From an uncultured Nitrospira sp. (GTDB lineage Bacteria > Nitrospirota > Nitrospiria > Nitrospirales > Nitrospiraceae), in contig CABVRV010000017.1 in assembly GCA_902500755.1 (NCBI GenBank), positions 1 through 49,247 on the forward strand: 49,247 nucleotides of DNA. Reading direction: 5' to 3'. Shown here in pieces: positions 19,048 through 27,073 of this stretch (positions are counted from its first letter, which is position 1; the number at the start of each line of letters is the position of its first letter). The notes beneath the pieces were generated by a model. That model was not told the DNA's origin and ran no database searches. It saw only the letters and a program-made list of their open reading frames with translations. The position numbers were made by a program, and so were the translations under genes.

Positions 19048-20655
19048 ATGACTGGCTTTCCTTGGCTTACGGTGTTGATCTTCCTGCCCTTGATCGGGGC
19101 AGTGGTCGTCTTTGCCGTAAAGGACGCCTCTGTGCGACTGGTCGCTTTAGGTATGACCGTTGCCGACTTACTGATCTCGCTCCCTCTCTGGTGGCTCTTC
19201 GATGCATCCTCCGGTCAGATGCAATTCGTTGAATCGGCACGATGGATCCCCACGCTCTCAATCAATTACAAGCTTGGTCTCGACGGTATCAGCCTGCCTC
19301 TGATCATCATGACGACGGTCCTGATGCCGCTCTGCATTTTGATTTCTTGGCACGCCATAGAAACGAGAGTTCGGAGCTTCATGGCCATGCTATTGATCAT
19401 GGAAAGTGCCATGATCGGGGTGTTCTGCGCGTTGGATTTCGTCCTCTTCTACGTATTTTGGGAAGCGATGCTGATCCCCATGTACCTCCTGATCGGAGTC
19501 TGGGGCGGGCCGAATCGCCTCTATGCCGCAATTAAATTCTTTCTCTACACCTTTGCCGGCAGCGTCTTGCTGCTGGTCGGAATCCTGGTCCTATATTTCC
19601 AGGGTGGCCACACCTTCGACATTCTTCAACTGAGCCAACGAAGCTATGGAGTGGCGCTTCAGATCTGGCTCTTTTGTGCCTTTTTCGCGGCGTTCGCCGT
19701 CAAGGTTCCTATGTTCCCCTTTCATACCTGGCTGCCGGACGCGCACGTAGAAGCTCCCACAGCCGGCAGCGTGATTCTCGCCAGCGTCCTGCTCAAAATG
19801 GGGACGTATGGTTTTTTGCGCTTTAGTCTTCCCATGTTGCCGGATGCATCACGGCTGTTCACTCCGTTGATGGTGGTGCTTTCGATTGTAGCCATCATTT
19901 ACGGAGCCTACATGGCCTTAGCCCAGGCCGATCTCAAGAAACTCATCGCTTACTCCAGCGTCAGCCATATGGGGTTCGTCACGCTTGGCCTCTTCATGTT
20001 CAATATTCAGGGAATTGAAGGTGCCGTCATGCAGATGGTGAACCACGGCATCACCACTGGCGGACTCTTTCTCTGTGTCGGGATGATCTACGAACGAACT
20101 CACAGCCGACAGATCGCCGACAATATCGGTCTCACGAAGCCGATGCCCCGCTATGCCACACTCCTCGTCATTTTTGCCCTGTCTTCGCTTGGACTTCCCG
20201 GCACGAACAGTTTCGTGGGTGAGTTCATGGTGCTCGTAGGCACGTTCCTCTGGAGCAAGATCGCCGCAGCGCTTGCGTCGTTGGGGATTATCCTGGCCGC
20301 TGCCTACCTACTCTGGATGATTCAACGGGTCGCCTTCGGCGTCCCCGCCGCGCATGTACTTCCGAAGCTTCGCGACCTCAACCTTCGTGAGATGGGAACT
20401 CTCGTGCCGTTGGCGGTCCTGATTTTCCTGATCGGCCTGTTTCCTAATCCCGTGCTGACTCGCATGCACGCGAGCGTGGAGAAAGTTATCGCACGTGTCA
20501 TTCCGCTTCCCCAGGAAGAGACTTCGGCTCTGAATCAGCAGGCTCCTTCCTCCACCCGACAGGGTCTAACCGCGAATGTCGACCTAACGATCTACCGAGG
20601 AGGCACTGCCTCTCCGCGCTTGGCCGATCTCGCGACGAAGGACCACCGACCATGA
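19048..20655 (+). CDS. nuoM: NADH-quinone oxidoreductase subunit M
   Basis: 535 residues, antiporter-like proton-pumping subunit. Glu139 (YVFWEAMLIPMY) and Lys219 (FAVKVPMFPFHTWLPDAH) mark the pump site. ATG 19048 has GGAG five bases upstream, so the in-frame upstream extension to 19009 is not used. Its TGA overlaps nuoN's ATG. Only one NuoM is encoded, so this is a conventional complex I rather than the two-NuoM form also known from Nitrospira. Confidence 0.97.
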   Translation: MTGFPWLTVLIFLPLIGAVVVFAVKDASVRLVALGMTVADLLISLPLWWLFDASSGQMQFVESARWIPTLSINYKLGLDGISLPLIIMTTVLMPLCILISWHAIETRVRSFMAMLLIMESAMIGVFCALDFVLFYVFWEAMLIPMYLLIGVWGGPNRLYAAIKFFLYTFAGSVLLLVGILVLYFQGGHTFDILQLSQRSYGVALQIWLFCAFFAAFAVKVPMFPFHTWLPDAHVEAPTAGSVILASVLLKMGTYGFLRFSLPMLPDASRLFTPLMVVLSIVAIIYGAYMALAQADLKKLIAYSSVSHMGFVTLGLFMFNIQGIEGAVMQMVNHGITTGGLFLCVGMIYERTHSRQIADNIGLTKPMPRYATLLVIFALSSLGLPGTNSFVGEFMVLVGTFLWSKIAAALASLGIILAAAYLLWMIQRVAFGVPAAHVLPKLRDLNLREMGTLVPLAVLIFLIGLFPNPVLTRMHASVEKVIARVIPLPQEETSALNQQAPSSTRQGLTANVDLTIYRGGTASPRLADLATKDHRP

Positions 20656-22118
20656 CTTTCTCGATGGGCGACCTCTTCCTTATCTTACCGGAATTGCTCA
20701 TCATCACAGCCGCCTGCGTCGTGCTTGTGCTTGACCCAGTACTGCGTGGGCCTCGCAAGGACGGTCTGGTGTGGTTGAGTCTGGGAACCCTCGCCATGTG
20801 CATGGGGTTGACGGCGTCCCAGGTGAGCGGTCCGACCGCGATCTTCAGTGGTCTCGTCATCATCGATGCCTATGGAGCCTTTTGGAAATTGCTCCTGTAC
20901 TTCGTCACCGGCCTCACCATCCTTCTTTCGTATTCGTACCTCAAGGAAGAACGACTGTATTTCGGAGAATATTATGGTTTTATTCTGCTCGCTCTCGCCG
21001 GGATGATGGTCATGGTGTCGGCGGCCGATCTGTTGACGATCTATCTCGGCACCGAGCTCATGTCTCTCTCGCTGTACGTGATGGCGGGACTCAAGCGCGC
21101 CGAGCCGCGCTCTCTCGAGGCCTCGGCAAAGTACTTCGTCTTGGGCGCATTCTCATCCGGCATTCTCCTCTATGGCATATCGCTGCTGTATGGAGCGACC
21201 GGCAGTACCAGGCTGCCGGAGATCGCCACGGCGATCGCAAGCCAAGGGTTGAGTGATTCGTTACTGTTATTCTCAACGATCTTGCTCACGGTTGGATTTG
21301 GCTTTAAGCTCGCTGTTGTTCCGTTCCACATGTGGACCCCCGATGTCTACCAGGGCGCCCCGACCTCCGTGACGGCTTTTATGGCGGTGGCCTCTAAAGC
21401 CGCCAGCTTCGGGGCTTTTCTCAGAGTATTTATTGAGGGCCTGGGAGGGCTCAAAGCGAATTGGTCCGCGATCTTTCTCTTGCTCTGCATCGCCACGCTC
21501 GTGATCGGTAACATCGTTGCGCTGGTCCAAACGAACGTCAAGCGCATGTTGGCCTACTCAAGCATCGCCCATGCGGGCTATGCCTTGATCGGGGTCGTGG
21601 CCGCTAGCAGGATAGAGAGTTCCTCCGGGATCGCCAGCGTCTTACTTTATCTGGCGCTGTACACCTTCATGACCTTCGGAGCCTTTGCGATCGTGGCGAT
21701 GCTTCGCAAAGGCGACATTGAAGGAGAAGAGATCGAAGACTTTACCGGTCTGTCGAAACGCCACCCTCTGGCTGCACTTTTGATGATGATTTTTATGGTT
21801 TCACTGGCGGGAATTCCTCCGACTGCCGGCTTTGTCGGGAAATTGTATATCTTCAAGTCAGCGGTGGAAGCCGGTATGACGTGGCTGGCGGCGCTTGGCC
21901 TGATCTTTGCCGCCATTTCAGCCTACTTCTACCTGCGACTCGTCATGGTCATGTACATGCGGGAGCCGATCGATCATTCGGACACCGCTCCTCATGTGGT
22001 CATGTCTCCGACTCTCTCCATCGTGCTCGCCTGTGCGGTCGCTGGGGTCGTCATCTTCGGGGTCTATCCCAACCCGCTCGTAAGCTTCGCCATGCAGGCC
22101 GTGTTGATACTAAAATAA
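20652..22118 (+). CDS. nuoN: NADH-quinone oxidoreductase subunit N
   Basis: 488 residues, third antiporter-like subunit. Glu135 (YLGTELMSLSLY) and Lys219 (GFKLAVVPFHMW) are the pump residues; PDVYQGAPTSVTAF and YSSIAHAGYAL are conserved. Start overlaps nuoM's stop (ATGA). Last gene of the complex I operon. Confidence 0.97.
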   Translation: MTFSMGDLFLILPELLIITAACVVLVLDPVLRGPRKDGLVWLSLGTLAMCMGLTASQVSGPTAIFSGLVIIDAYGAFWKLLLYFVTGLTILLSYSYLKEERLYFGEYYGFILLALAGMMVMVSAADLLTIYLGTELMSLSLYVMAGLKRAEPRSLEASAKYFVLGAFSSGILLYGISLLYGATGSTRLPEIATAIASQGLSDSLLLFSTILLTVGFGFKLAVVPFHMWTPDVYQGAPTSVTAFMAVASKAASFGAFLRVFIEGLGGLKANWSAIFLLLCIATLVIGNIVALVQTNVKRMLAYSSIAHAGYALIGVVAASRIESSSGIASVLLYLALYTFMTFGAFAIVAMLRKGDIEGEEIEDFTGLSKRHPLAALLMMIFMVSLAGIPPTAGFVGKLYIFKSAVEAGMTWLAALGLIFAAISAYFYLRLVMVMYMREPIDHSDTAPHVVMSPTLSIVLACAVAGVVIFGVYPNPLVSFAMQAVLILK

Positions 22119-22156
22119 GCCGTTGTATCCTTTTAACGATCTCCGTGCGGAGCATC

Positions 22157-23002
22157 ATGAGTGTCCTTCGCTTTCTACTTGGCGCTTTGAGAGCTTTCCT
22201 GCGGCAGGGCTGTCCCAGCTTGGCGGCAGCCCTAGCCTTTTTCTCGCTGCTCTCACTCTTTCCGCTTGTGTTTCTCTTGCTCTACGGCATCAGTTTTCTT
22301 GTCAGCCAAGATATTATCGGTGAACAGTTCATGCTGGGTTTCCTCAAAGGCTTCCTCCCTTCGCTGGGCGAACGGCTGGCCGAAGAGCTCCATCGGATCA
22401 GTGTCTTGGAAAGCGTGCGCTGGCTCGTGTTTCTATCTTTCCTCTGGTTTGGTGGCCTCGTCTTCTACGAGCTCGACTACGCGCTCAACGTAGTTTTTGA
22501 GAGCACCCAGGAGCGGCATCCATTGATTTCCACCACGGTTTCCATCGCCCTATTAGGATCCACCGGACTCCTTCTTTTCATTTCATATGTCGCGACACAA
22601 GCCATCGCTTTTTTAACCGCCTACGCTCCTCGACTCTGGGGACTCGATCTTGTCGCCCTAGCCGCACACCATTTTCATCTGACATACACCCTTCCCTTTG
22701 CACTCGCGTTCCTAGCGGTGAGCCTGTTATATCGCCTGGTTCCTCGACGCGGCCCACGATGGAGAGACGCCATGGCCGGAGCGCTGACGTTTGGCTTGCT
22801 CTGGGTCTCCACAAAGGTCTTATTCGTCAGTTATGGCAGTTATGCCACCGTCTACGCACGGCTCTATGGATCGTTGCTGGAAGTCGTGCTCTTACTCCTG
22901 TGGGTCTATTACTCAGCGGGGCTCCTACTATTCGGCGGTGTTATCGCTCACAAACTTCAACAACTCGCTCGAATCCCAGACCAGCGTCGGCTGATCACCT
23001 AA
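22157..23002 (+). CDS. YihY/BrkB-family inner-membrane protein
   Basis: 281 residues with about six membrane helices. The N-terminal GCPSLAAALAFFSLLSLFPLVF motif is the hallmark of YihY/virulence factor BrkB (once misnamed RNase BN), as are GALTFGLLW and the C-terminal VLLLLWVYYSAGLLLFGG. The molecular role is unknown. ATG 22157 follows GGAG by four bases, 38 bp after nuoN, so it may ride on the nuo transcript. The long upstream open frame overlaps nuoN and is ignored. Confidence 0.92.
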   Translation: MSVLRFLLGALRAFLRQGCPSLAAALAFFSLLSLFPLVFLLLYGISFLVSQDIIGEQFMLGFLKGFLPSLGERLAEELHRISVLESVRWLVFLSFLWFGGLVFYELDYALNVVFESTQERHPLISTTVSIALLGSTGLLLFISYVATQAIAFLTAYAPRLWGLDLVALAAHHFHLTYTLPFALAFLAVSLLYRLVPRRGPRWRDAMAGALTFGLLWVSTKVLFVSYGSYATVYARLYGSLLEVVLLLLWVYYSAGLLLFGGVIAHKLQQLARIPDQRRLIT

Positions 23003-23038
23003 TCGCCGCGAGTGAGTCTGGGGGTCGGAAACAAGGAT

Positions 23039-23058
23039 GGCAAGGTGAAACTCTTGCC
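23039..23058. terminator. Possible weak terminator between yihY-like and M50 genes
   Basis: GGCAAG-GTGAAACT-CTTGCC forms a six-base stem with an eight-base loop between two convergent genes, followed by GGTCTTTCT. Location fits; the T-tract is poor. Confidence 0.3.
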
Positions 23059-23081
23059 GGTCTTTCTACCAATTCGCTGCG

Positions 23082-24242
23082 TTACCCTCTACGCAGCTGC
23101 AAAAAATGCACAATGGCCGACTGTGTCACGAGACCCACAACCTCTCCGTCTTGCATGACCACCAATCGATCCCATCCTCCGCGAGCCATTCGCTCCATGG
23201 CATGAATCACCGGAACCTCCGGTGTGATCACCAATGACTCTGAAACAGGGCGCATCACTTGCTCAACCTGACGCCACGCCCAAAGTGTCGGCGCCACACC
23301 CTGCACCTCAAAGACCGTCACGAGCCCTACCAACCGACGATCGTCTAATACCGGAAACCCTCCGTAGCCATAGGCCTGGAAGTACTGATTCACAGCGTCA
23401 TGAAGCGTGTACTGCGCAGGGATCGAGACCACGGTCGTCACCATCATGTCTCGAATAGGGATCGTCGCTAAGGACTGCCGCAGCACGGCTTGGCGTCGAC
23501 TCGCCAGTGCGGCAGCGAAGAGAAACATCCCGATAAAAACGACCCATCCTCCGTTCGACATCATGGAGGCAGGTAGCTCACCGCTGGCGGCTCCATAGAC
23601 GACGATAAGGCCGAGAAGGCCGAAGATCGCCCCAAACGCCAGTCCAACCCCTGCGGCTTGCCTCGTTGCCCGATGAAAGTCCTTTCCCCATGCCCACAGT
23701 CCGGCACGTAGCACTCGTCCGCCATCGAGTGGAAAACCGGGAATCAAGTTGAAAAGCCCGAGCTGCATATTGACCATGCCCAACAAAACTCCGAGCATGA
23801 TCACACCCTGTAGCCCCTGTTGCCGCTGGATGGATTCAGCCAGTATCACGAACAGAAAACAGGTCCCCGCTATCGTAAAACTCACGACGGGTCCGGCCAA
23901 GGCGATGAGAAATTCCGCCTTTGGTGACGGCGCTTCCCTGCGCATATGCGCCACTCCTCCGAAAATGAACAGAGTGATCTGCTCAATCGGGATGCGGTAG
24001 TAGAGCGCCACATAGGAGTGCCCCAGTTCGTGCAGCAATACGGAGAAAAACAAAAGAATTGCTGCGACTGCGCCCATGGCCCAATAGCGCTCAGGTGAGA
24101 GACCGGGCAAACTATCCGGCAGGTAACCCGTCGAGAGGCTCCATGTTGCTAGGAAAAAGACCAGAAACCAGGATGCATGGACGCGGATCGGAATTCCCAA
24201 CGCACGCCCAATTTTCCAGGACGGCATGTGCATGGAGGACAC
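23082..24242 (-). CDS. Site-2-protease-like M50 metalloprotease with C-terminal CBS pair
   Basis: 386 residues. The zinc site HELGH (His71, Glu72, His75) is in a membrane helix and the third ligand lies in FNLIPGFPLDGGR (Asp173), the classic S2P layout. Six membrane segments are followed by two CBS domains at about 258-312 and 322-380, the Rip3-like arrangement seen in many bacteria. Such enzymes cut within the membrane to release regulators; the CBS pair may sense nucleotides. The start is uncertain among GTG 24242, ATG 24233 and ATG 24227. Divergent from the deacetylase gene. Confidence 0.93.
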   Translation of the reverse strand: MSSMHMPSWKIGRALGIPIRVHASWFLVFFLATWSLSTGYLPDSLPGLSPERYWAMGAVAAILLFFSVLLHELGHSYVALYYRIPIEQITLFIFGGVAHMRREAPSPKAEFLIALAGPVVSFTIAGTCFLFVILAESIQRQQGLQGVIMLGVLLGMVNMQLGLFNLIPGFPLDGGRVLRAGLWAWGKDFHRATRQAAGVGLAFGAIFGLLGLIVVYGAASGELPASMMSNGGWVVFIGMFLFAAALASRRQAVLRQSLATIPIRDMMVTTVVSIPAQYTLHDAVNQYFQAYGYGGFPVLDDRRLVGLVTVFEVQGVAPTLWAWRQVEQVMRPVSESLVITPEVPVIHAMERMARGGWDRLVVMQDGEVVGLVTQSAIVHFLQLRRG

Positions 24243-24303
24243 CGTAACAGCTGCGTACGCAGAGGGTCAATTCAACCTCACCGGATCATGTATACTCATT
24301 CAC

Positions 24304-25017
24304 ATGCGAAGATATTGGTTCAATATGCTCTTGGGAATTCTCTTGACCGGGAGTTCGTCGCTGCTCCTTGCCGTAGACGGTGCTGCTCAGGTCATCAAGT
24401 CCGGCCCACCAACTTGTCCTGGTGTTGCGTTGACGTTCGATCTCTGCCCCGTGCGAAAGGGACCCGGCTACGATCAGCCTTTAATCGATTACTTGGTCAA
24501 GTACCGCGTCCCAGCCACGTTCTTCATGTCGAGCCGCTGGATGGCGAAACATGAGGCGGAAGTGGATCATCTGCTCGGCATGGAGTTTTTTGAGGTCGGC
24601 ACGCACGGAGAGGTGCACGTCCATCTCCCCATGCATAACGCCGAGGAACAACGCAGGGAGATTCTTGGCCCGGTCAAGATGCTGCAGGAACGCTACGCGC
24701 GCGACGCAACGCTGTTTCGTCCACCCTATGGAGAATACAACGACGTGACCGTCGCCGTGGCGAACACGCTTAGCTTGCGGTTCATCCAGTGGAGTATCGA
24801 ATCGGGAGATCCTGACTCTAGGCTCTCAGCCGAACAGATTCTCACCCGGGTCGCCAATCGCGCCAAACCCGGCAGCATCATCGTCTTTCATGCAAACGGC
24901 AAGGGCAAGCAAACCAAGCAGGTAATCGAGCAACTGACAACGGATATCCTTCCCAGGAAAGGCCTCAGGCCTCTCACTATCAGCGAGCTGTTGAATTGCA
25001 GCCCCTCACGCCCATGA
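24304..25017 (+). CDS. Polysaccharide deacetylase (NodB-like), exported, with altered motif 1
   Basis: 237 residues with a signal peptide (to about residue 28, DGAAQ). NodB motifs: motif 1 is TFDLCP (Asp46), where the usual second Asp (TFDDGP) is Leu47; motif 2 is THGEVH (His101, His105); motif 3 RPPYGEY (139-145); motif 4 WSIESGD (Asp169); motif 5 IIVFHANG. The retained base and histidines suggest activity, but the metal-binding Asp is missing; TFDxC variants occur in a known subgroup. Likely acts on cell-envelope or exopolysaccharide N-acetyl groups. Its stop overlaps the next gene's ATG. Confidence 0.85.
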   Translation: MRRYWFNMLLGILLTGSSSLLLAVDGAAQVIKSGPPTCPGVALTFDLCPVRKGPGYDQPLIDYLVKYRVPATFFMSSRWMAKHEAEVDHLLGMEFFEVGTHGEVHVHLPMHNAEEQRREILGPVKMLQERYARDATLFRPPYGEYNDVTVAVANTLSLRFIQWSIESGDPDSRLSAEQILTRVANRAKPGSIIVFHANGKGKQTKQVIEQLTTDILPRKGLRPLTISELLNCSPSRP

Positions 25018-25505
25018 CTGACGCCCTTATCAGGAACATGCATTCAGACGATCGAGACACAATCGTCCAACTGCTTGGTGAATCCGATCCCTGGAAGACG
25101 CTCGGCTACACCATGAGCGATTGGAATCGCATTTTTTGTCCGACCCCTCAAGGTCGAGACTGCTATGTAGCCGAACTTGATGGACAGGTGGCAGGGGTGG
25201 CCATCGTGAAACAGAGGTTTCTTTTGGGCGATTACTTGGAACTCTTGGCTGTGGCAGAATCGGCTCGTCAAAATGGAATCGGAGGTCGGCTCTTAAAACA
25301 TATCGAACAGCTCGTGTTCGAACGAACCAGGAACCTCTTTGCCTGTGTATCGGATTTCAACAAGTCAGCGAGGGCCTTCTACAAGAAACATGGCTACCAA
25401 GAAATCGGCCCTATGCCTAACTTCCTAATCCCTAACAGCGCTGAGATACTCCTACGTAAGACGGCGGGACCGGCCAGAGCCTCAGAATCAATTGTCGACG
25501 GGTAG
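25014..25505 (+). CDS. GNAT-family N-acetyltransferase
   Basis: 163 residues. The acetyl-CoA loop ARQNGIGGRLL matches the RxxGxG/A motif, with the preceding strand LELLAVAE and C-terminal SARAFYKKHGYQEIG typical of the fold. Substrate unknown. ATG 25014 overlaps the deacetylase stop (ATGA), so the two are translationally coupled. Confidence 0.85.
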   Translation: MTDALIRNMHSDDRDTIVQLLGESDPWKTLGYTMSDWNRIFCPTPQGRDCYVAELDGQVAGVAIVKQRFLLGDYLELLAVAESARQNGIGGRLLKHIEQLVFERTRNLFACVSDFNKSARAFYKKHGYQEIGPMPNFLIPNSAEILLRKTAGPARASESIVDG

Positions 25506-25584
25506 AGATGAATGCAACCATCTGGGGCTACGCGGTCATTCCATGAGTTGACGTGTGCTATATCCCAGTGTAAGGAAGGGTATC

Positions 25585-25983
25585 ATGAGGGTCAAAAAGC
25601 TGCTCCATACGAGAATGCGAGTGAGCGATTTAGACGAAACCATCCGGTTCTACACAACCGTCCTGGGTCTGGAAGTTATTGAGAGGAAAACTTCGCCGCG
25701 CGGATCCCACCTGGCGTTCCTGAAAGTGCCCAATAGTGAGGAACTGATCGAATTGACCAGTTTTCCTCCGAGCGGACCAGTCAAGGTCCAAGAGGATCTC
25801 GTCCATCTGGCTTTCCAAGTCGAACACCTCGACGAGACGATCACGGCACTCACTGCTCAAGGGGTTCCAATCACAGATGGCCCGACGAACACTTCCTCCG
25901 GGAGCCGATTCATCTTCATCGATGCGCCGGACGGCTACGAGATCGAGTTGATCGAACGGCCGGCTGGAGTGAACATCGTCTAG
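25585..25983 (+). CDS. Glyoxalase I / lactoylglutathione lyase-like (VOC family)
   Basis: 132 residues, one glyoxalase domain of the size of bacterial GloA. Metal ligands expected for the family are all visible: His8 (LLHTRMRV), Glu in ELIELTSF, His in LVHLAFQVEH and Glu in YEIELIERP. It converts the methylglyoxal-thiol hemithioacetal to a lactoyl thioester. ATG 25585 has AAGGAAGGG four bases upstream. Stands alone between a GNAT gene and a DapF-like gene. Confidence 0.85.
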   Translation: MRVKKLLHTRMRVSDLDETIRFYTTVLGLEVIERKTSPRGSHLAFLKVPNSEELIELTSFPPSGPVKVQEDLVHLAFQVEHLDETITALTAQGVPITDGPTNTSSGSRFIFIDAPDGYEIELIERPAGVNIV

Positions 25984-26111
25984 TTCCCTATGCTGTCGCA
26001 TCCATCATCGCAGCGTCCATCGGCTCTCCACATTGACGATGTGACGCCCCCCGAAGTACCTTCTTCCGTATAACTATCGGATGAGTTTCCCAAATCAGGA
26101 GGACAAGCGAG

Positions 26112-26981
26112 ATGAAGAACGGTTTTTTCCGCGGACACGGGCTTGGCAACGACTACCTCGTGATGGATCCCGATGATCTAACGTTTAAGCTGACACCCAA
26201 AACTATCACGTTGATTTGCGACCGCAATTGGGGACTGGGCAGTGATGGCATCTTGGCATTGGCTCCGTCAAGGAAAGCCGATTTCGGTCTTCGCATTTTC
26301 AACCCGGACGGCAGTGAAGCGGAAAAATCAGGAAATGGGCTTCGAATCTTTGCCCGCTATCTCCGCGCCACGGGCCGGACAAAGAAGAAGCGCTTTACGG
26401 TTGAGACAAAAGGAGGATTGGTCACCATTGAGTTGCATGTGGACCGGCATGGAGACGCCAGTACCGCTACGGTCGAGATGGGGAAAGCGACATTCGCTCC
26501 AAAGTCGCTCCCCTGTTCGCTCGGTGTACCGGAGTTGATTCAGCAGCCCATCAACGCCGCGGGGCAGTCGCTGACTTTCACTGGCGTCAGTGTCGGCAAT
26601 CCTCATTGCGTGGTCTTTAGACCGGCCGGCAAGTCCTGGTCGCGGGAAGACCTGGTGACGCTTGGCCCGGCCTTAGAGAATCATGCCCTATTCCCGAAGC
26701 GGACCAACGTGCAACTAGCTGTCCCAACCGGTCCAAAGAAACTCTTCATCATGATTTGGGAGCGAGGCGCCGGAGAGACGCAGGCCTCCGGCTCGTCATC
26801 TTGCGCAGCAGCCAGCGCCGCGGTGCGTTTGGGATTGGTGAAAAGTCCCGTCACTGTGAAGATGCCGGGTGGCGCCTTGAACATCAGCGTGGGGCAAGAC
26901 TTCAGCCTGACCATGAAAGGGCCGGTGGCCGAAGTTGCGCGCGGGACATTCAGTCCATCGTTCGTTCGTGGACTGAAGTAG
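26112..26981 (+). CDS. Diaminopimelate epimerase homologue (DapF fold) with both catalytic Cys replaced by Ser
   Basis: 289 residues with the complete two-domain DapF frame: FFRGHGLGNDYLV at the N-terminus, NPDGSEAE, SVGNPHCV and WERGAGETQASG. DapF uses two cysteines, in the CGNG loop and in the ACG loop, as acid and base. Here they are Ser73 (EKSGNGLRIF) and Ser226 (QASGSSSC); the codons are tca and tcc, so this is not a misread frame. The nearby structural Cys231 is kept. It may be an epimerase with altered chemistry, a related isomerase or dehydratase, or not catalytic. AGGAGG lies nine bases before ATG 26112. No other lysine-pathway gene is adjacent. Confidence 0.85.
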   Translation: MKNGFFRGHGLGNDYLVMDPDDLTFKLTPKTITLICDRNWGLGSDGILALAPSRKADFGLRIFNPDGSEAEKSGNGLRIFARYLRATGRTKKKRFTVETKGGLVTIELHVDRHGDASTATVEMGKATFAPKSLPCSLGVPELIQQPINAAGQSLTFTGVSVGNPHCVVFRPAGKSWSREDLVTLGPALENHALFPKRTNVQLAVPTGPKKLFIMIWERGAGETQASGSSSCAAASAAVRLGLVKSPVTVKMPGGALNISVGQDFSLTMKGPVAEVARGTFSPSFVRGLK

Positions 26982-27073
26982 ATCCTCGTCGCTCCTTTTC
27001 TATTCCTTGTGAACAAGACAAACTATTGCGCCGACTCCTGGCATCCTTACTCGTAGCGAGCGACGGTTGACGT

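Noticed and set aside
21881-22156. N-terminal extension of the YihY-like protein overlapping nuoN
   Set aside because: Out-of-frame nuoN translation; ATG 22157 has a ribosome site and the family's N-terminus.
22296-22312. TTGTCAGC inside the yihY-like gene as a fourth nuo-type repeat
   Set aside because: Single half-site in a conserved coding region without an inverted partner; treated as chance. The same holds for the copy near 34998.
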